Positions 62,981 to 64,000 of a stretch of 64,000 nt of DNA are shown one piece after another. Each line of letters begins with the position of its first letter. Within the stretch, counting starts at the first letter, position 1. Under the pieces are notes generated by a model. That model saw nothing but the letters and a program-made list of their open reading frames with translations, was not told the DNA's origin and searched no databases. The translations under genes and the position numbers were made by a program. This DNA comes from Amycolatopsis thermoflava N1165 (GTDB taxonomy: Bacteria > Actinomycetota > Actinomycetes > Mycobacteriales > Pseudonocardiaceae), in NCBI RefSeq assembly GCF_000473265.1, contig NZ_KI421511.1, positions 3,323,560 through 3,387,559 on the forward strand, given 5' to 3'.

Positions 62981-64000
62981 TCAGAACAGGCCGAAGTATT
63001 CGCGTTGCTCCCACTGCGAAACTTCCGCGAGGTATCGGTCTGCCTCTGCCCGCTTGATCCTGGTGTACCAGTCGATTACCTGGGGTCCCCAGGCCTTGGC
63101 GAACACCGGGTCGCGCTCCAGTGCGTCCAGTGCTTCCATCAGGCTGGTCGGCAGGCCGGGGGCGTCGGCGGTGTACGGGGTGGTCGTGGGCGGGCCCGGC
63201 TCTGATCGCCCTGCCATTCCGGACATGCCGCTGACGACCTGCGACGCCACGTACAGGTACGGGTTGGCGGCGGGCTCCCCGGACCGGTTCTCCAGCCTGG
63301 TCGCACCTCCGGCGGGGACCGCTCGCACCATCGCACCCTTGTTGTCCACGCCCCACACGATCCGGTCCGGCGCGAGCGAGTACGGCTGGTACCGCTTGTA
63401 ACCGTTGATCGTCGGCGTGGTGAACACGGCGGCCGCCGCCGCGTGGTCGAGTAAGCCGGCCAGGTAGTGCCGTCCCACGTCGGACAGGACCTCGCCCGGC
63501 TGGGACGGCACGAAGGCGTTCACCCCGCCCGCCACCAGCGACTGGTGCAGGTGCCAGCCCGCCGACGCCGTGTCGGCCCCGATCGGGCGGCACATGAACG
63601 TCGCGTGGTAACCGTTCCGCTTGCACAGCTGGCGGATCGCGCTGCGGCACAACACCACCGCGTCCGCGGCGGCCAGAGCGGTCCGCGGCGCGAGTGTCAC
63701 CTCCAGCTGGTTGGGCCCGAACTCCAGCTCGATCGACCGCAGCGGCAGGTCCAGCGCGGTGAGCCCGTCGGACAGGAACTGCACCACCTCGTCGACCTCG
63801 TCCAGCCCCTCCTCGTGCAGCAGTTGCGCGCCGCGGGTCAGTGGGGCTGTCCGGGGCGGCTCGCCGGGCTGCCCCGGCCGCGACGGCGAACGGTCGTCGG
63901 CGACGGCGCGGAACACGTGGAACTCCAGCTCCACCCCGACGTTCAGCTCGTACCCGTGACCCGCGAGATCCGCCAGCGTGCGCCGGCACAGCTCCCGTGT
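62981..64000 (-). CDS. Glutamine synthetase family protein (5' end beyond window)
   Basis: The frame is open from the window edge, giving the C-terminal 339 residues. The metal-binding ELEFHVF, the block ELEFGPNQLEVTLAP, GWHLHQSL with catalytic His, and NPYLYVASQV are those of class I/III GS-type ligases. The sequence is nearer to GlnA-like proteins (gamma-glutamylpolyamine or glutamylanilide synthetase type) than to biosynthetic GlnA; it lacks the adenylylation Tyr motif. It probably ligates an amine to glutamate, the first step of some amine or aniline pathways. The C-terminus YFGLF is intact. Confidence 0.88.
   Translation of the reverse strand, partial: TRELCRRTLADLAGHGYELNVGVELEFHVFRAVADDRSPSRPGQPGEPPRTAPLTRGAQLLHEEGLDEVDEVVQFLSDGLTALDLPLRSIELEFGPNQLEVTLAPRTALAAADAVVLCRSAIRQLCKRNGYHATFMCRPIGADTASAGWHLHQSLVAGGVNAFVPSQPGEVLSDVGRHYLAGLLDHAAAAAVFTTPTINGYKRYQPYSLAPDRIVWGVDNKGAMVRAVPAGGATRLENRSGEPAANPYLYVASQVVSGMSGMAGRSEPGPPTTTPYTADAPGLPTSLMEALDALERDPVFAKAWGPQVIDWYTRIKRAEADRYLAEVSQWEQREYFGLF

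Noticed and set aside
62844..63989. Second reverse frame through the GS-like gene and the intergenic repeats
   Set aside because: It is out of frame with the conserved GS motifs and is Arg/Gly-rich throughout; an overlapping shadow.

Overview
The window is about 73% G+C, starts frequently with GTG, uses many 4-bp ATGA/GTGA stop-start overlaps, and carries actinobacterial hallmarks: a PknB-type kinase, PaaX regulators, a LuxR-type regulator in a ben cluster, and a stand-alone LigD-type polymerase domain. It looks like chromosome of a metabolically versatile actinomycete. The order Pseudonocardiales (for example Amycolatopsis) is my inference and was not tested. I see no tRNA, rRNA, CRISPR array or insertion sequence.

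Layout. (1) 1-8.8 kb: a leftward six-gene operon (hydantoinase/oxoprolinase A and B, Gfo/Idh dehydrogenase, DAO-type oxidase, MFS carrier, gamma-glutamyltransferase cut by the window edge). It faces a LacI regulator across two identical 14-bp operators. The 3' end of lacI is repeated four times in a 123-bp, frame-preserving tandem array. (2) 9-14.7 kb: housekeeping and accessory genes (small acidic proteins, PEBP protein, Ser/Thr kinase, CPBP protein, atypical SDR, MarR). (3) 14.7-26.8 kb: an uncharacterised aromatic-type catabolic cluster: divergent aldehyde dehydrogenase, then cupin, reductase, small HTH protein, Rieske oxygenase, extradiol-type dioxygenase, aspartate-dehydrogenase-like protein, hydrolase, two SDRs, ThDP enzyme, a nucleophile-less dienelactone-hydrolase-like protein and an MFS carrier, ending in a strong hairpin. 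Three related palindromes lie in its divergent promoter. (4) 26.8-28.2 kb: LigD-type polymerase domain and CsbD.

(5) 28.2-41.7 kb: a benzoate-to-enol-lactone cluster: benE, a large LuxR-family regulator, benK, a 979-residue benC-FCD-benD fusion, benB and benA, then divergently a LysR regulator with catB, catA and catC, closed by a hairpin terminator. Benzoate would enter by BenE/BenK, be dihydroxylated by BenAB with electrons from the BenC part, rearomatised to catechol by the BenD part, and taken by CatA, CatB and CatC to 3-oxoadipate enol-lactone. (6) 41.8-44.3 kb: M14 peptidase, SDR and a YVTN beta-propeller remnant.

(7) 44.3-52.6 kb: a PaaX regulator divergent from a seven-gene coupled operon: polar amino-acid-type ABC importer, CapA-like protein, CaiB/BaiF CoA-transferase and two 2-hydroxyacyl-CoA-dehydratase-like subunits that appear to lack the family's usual cysteine ligands. 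(8) 52.7-62.4 kb: a DHA2 exporter, two secreted alpha/beta hydrolases, a second PaaX, and an MFS-P450-P450 operon followed by an NDH-like flavoprotein. (9) 62.4-64 kb: about 540 bp of intergenic DNA with two long inverted repeats and a short duplication, then a glutamine-synthetase-like gene cut by the window edge.

The strongest candidates for new biology are the BenC-FCD-BenD fusion, the CapA/CoA-transferase/cysteine-poor dehydratase operon, and the unassigned Rieske-extradiol-ThDP cluster.
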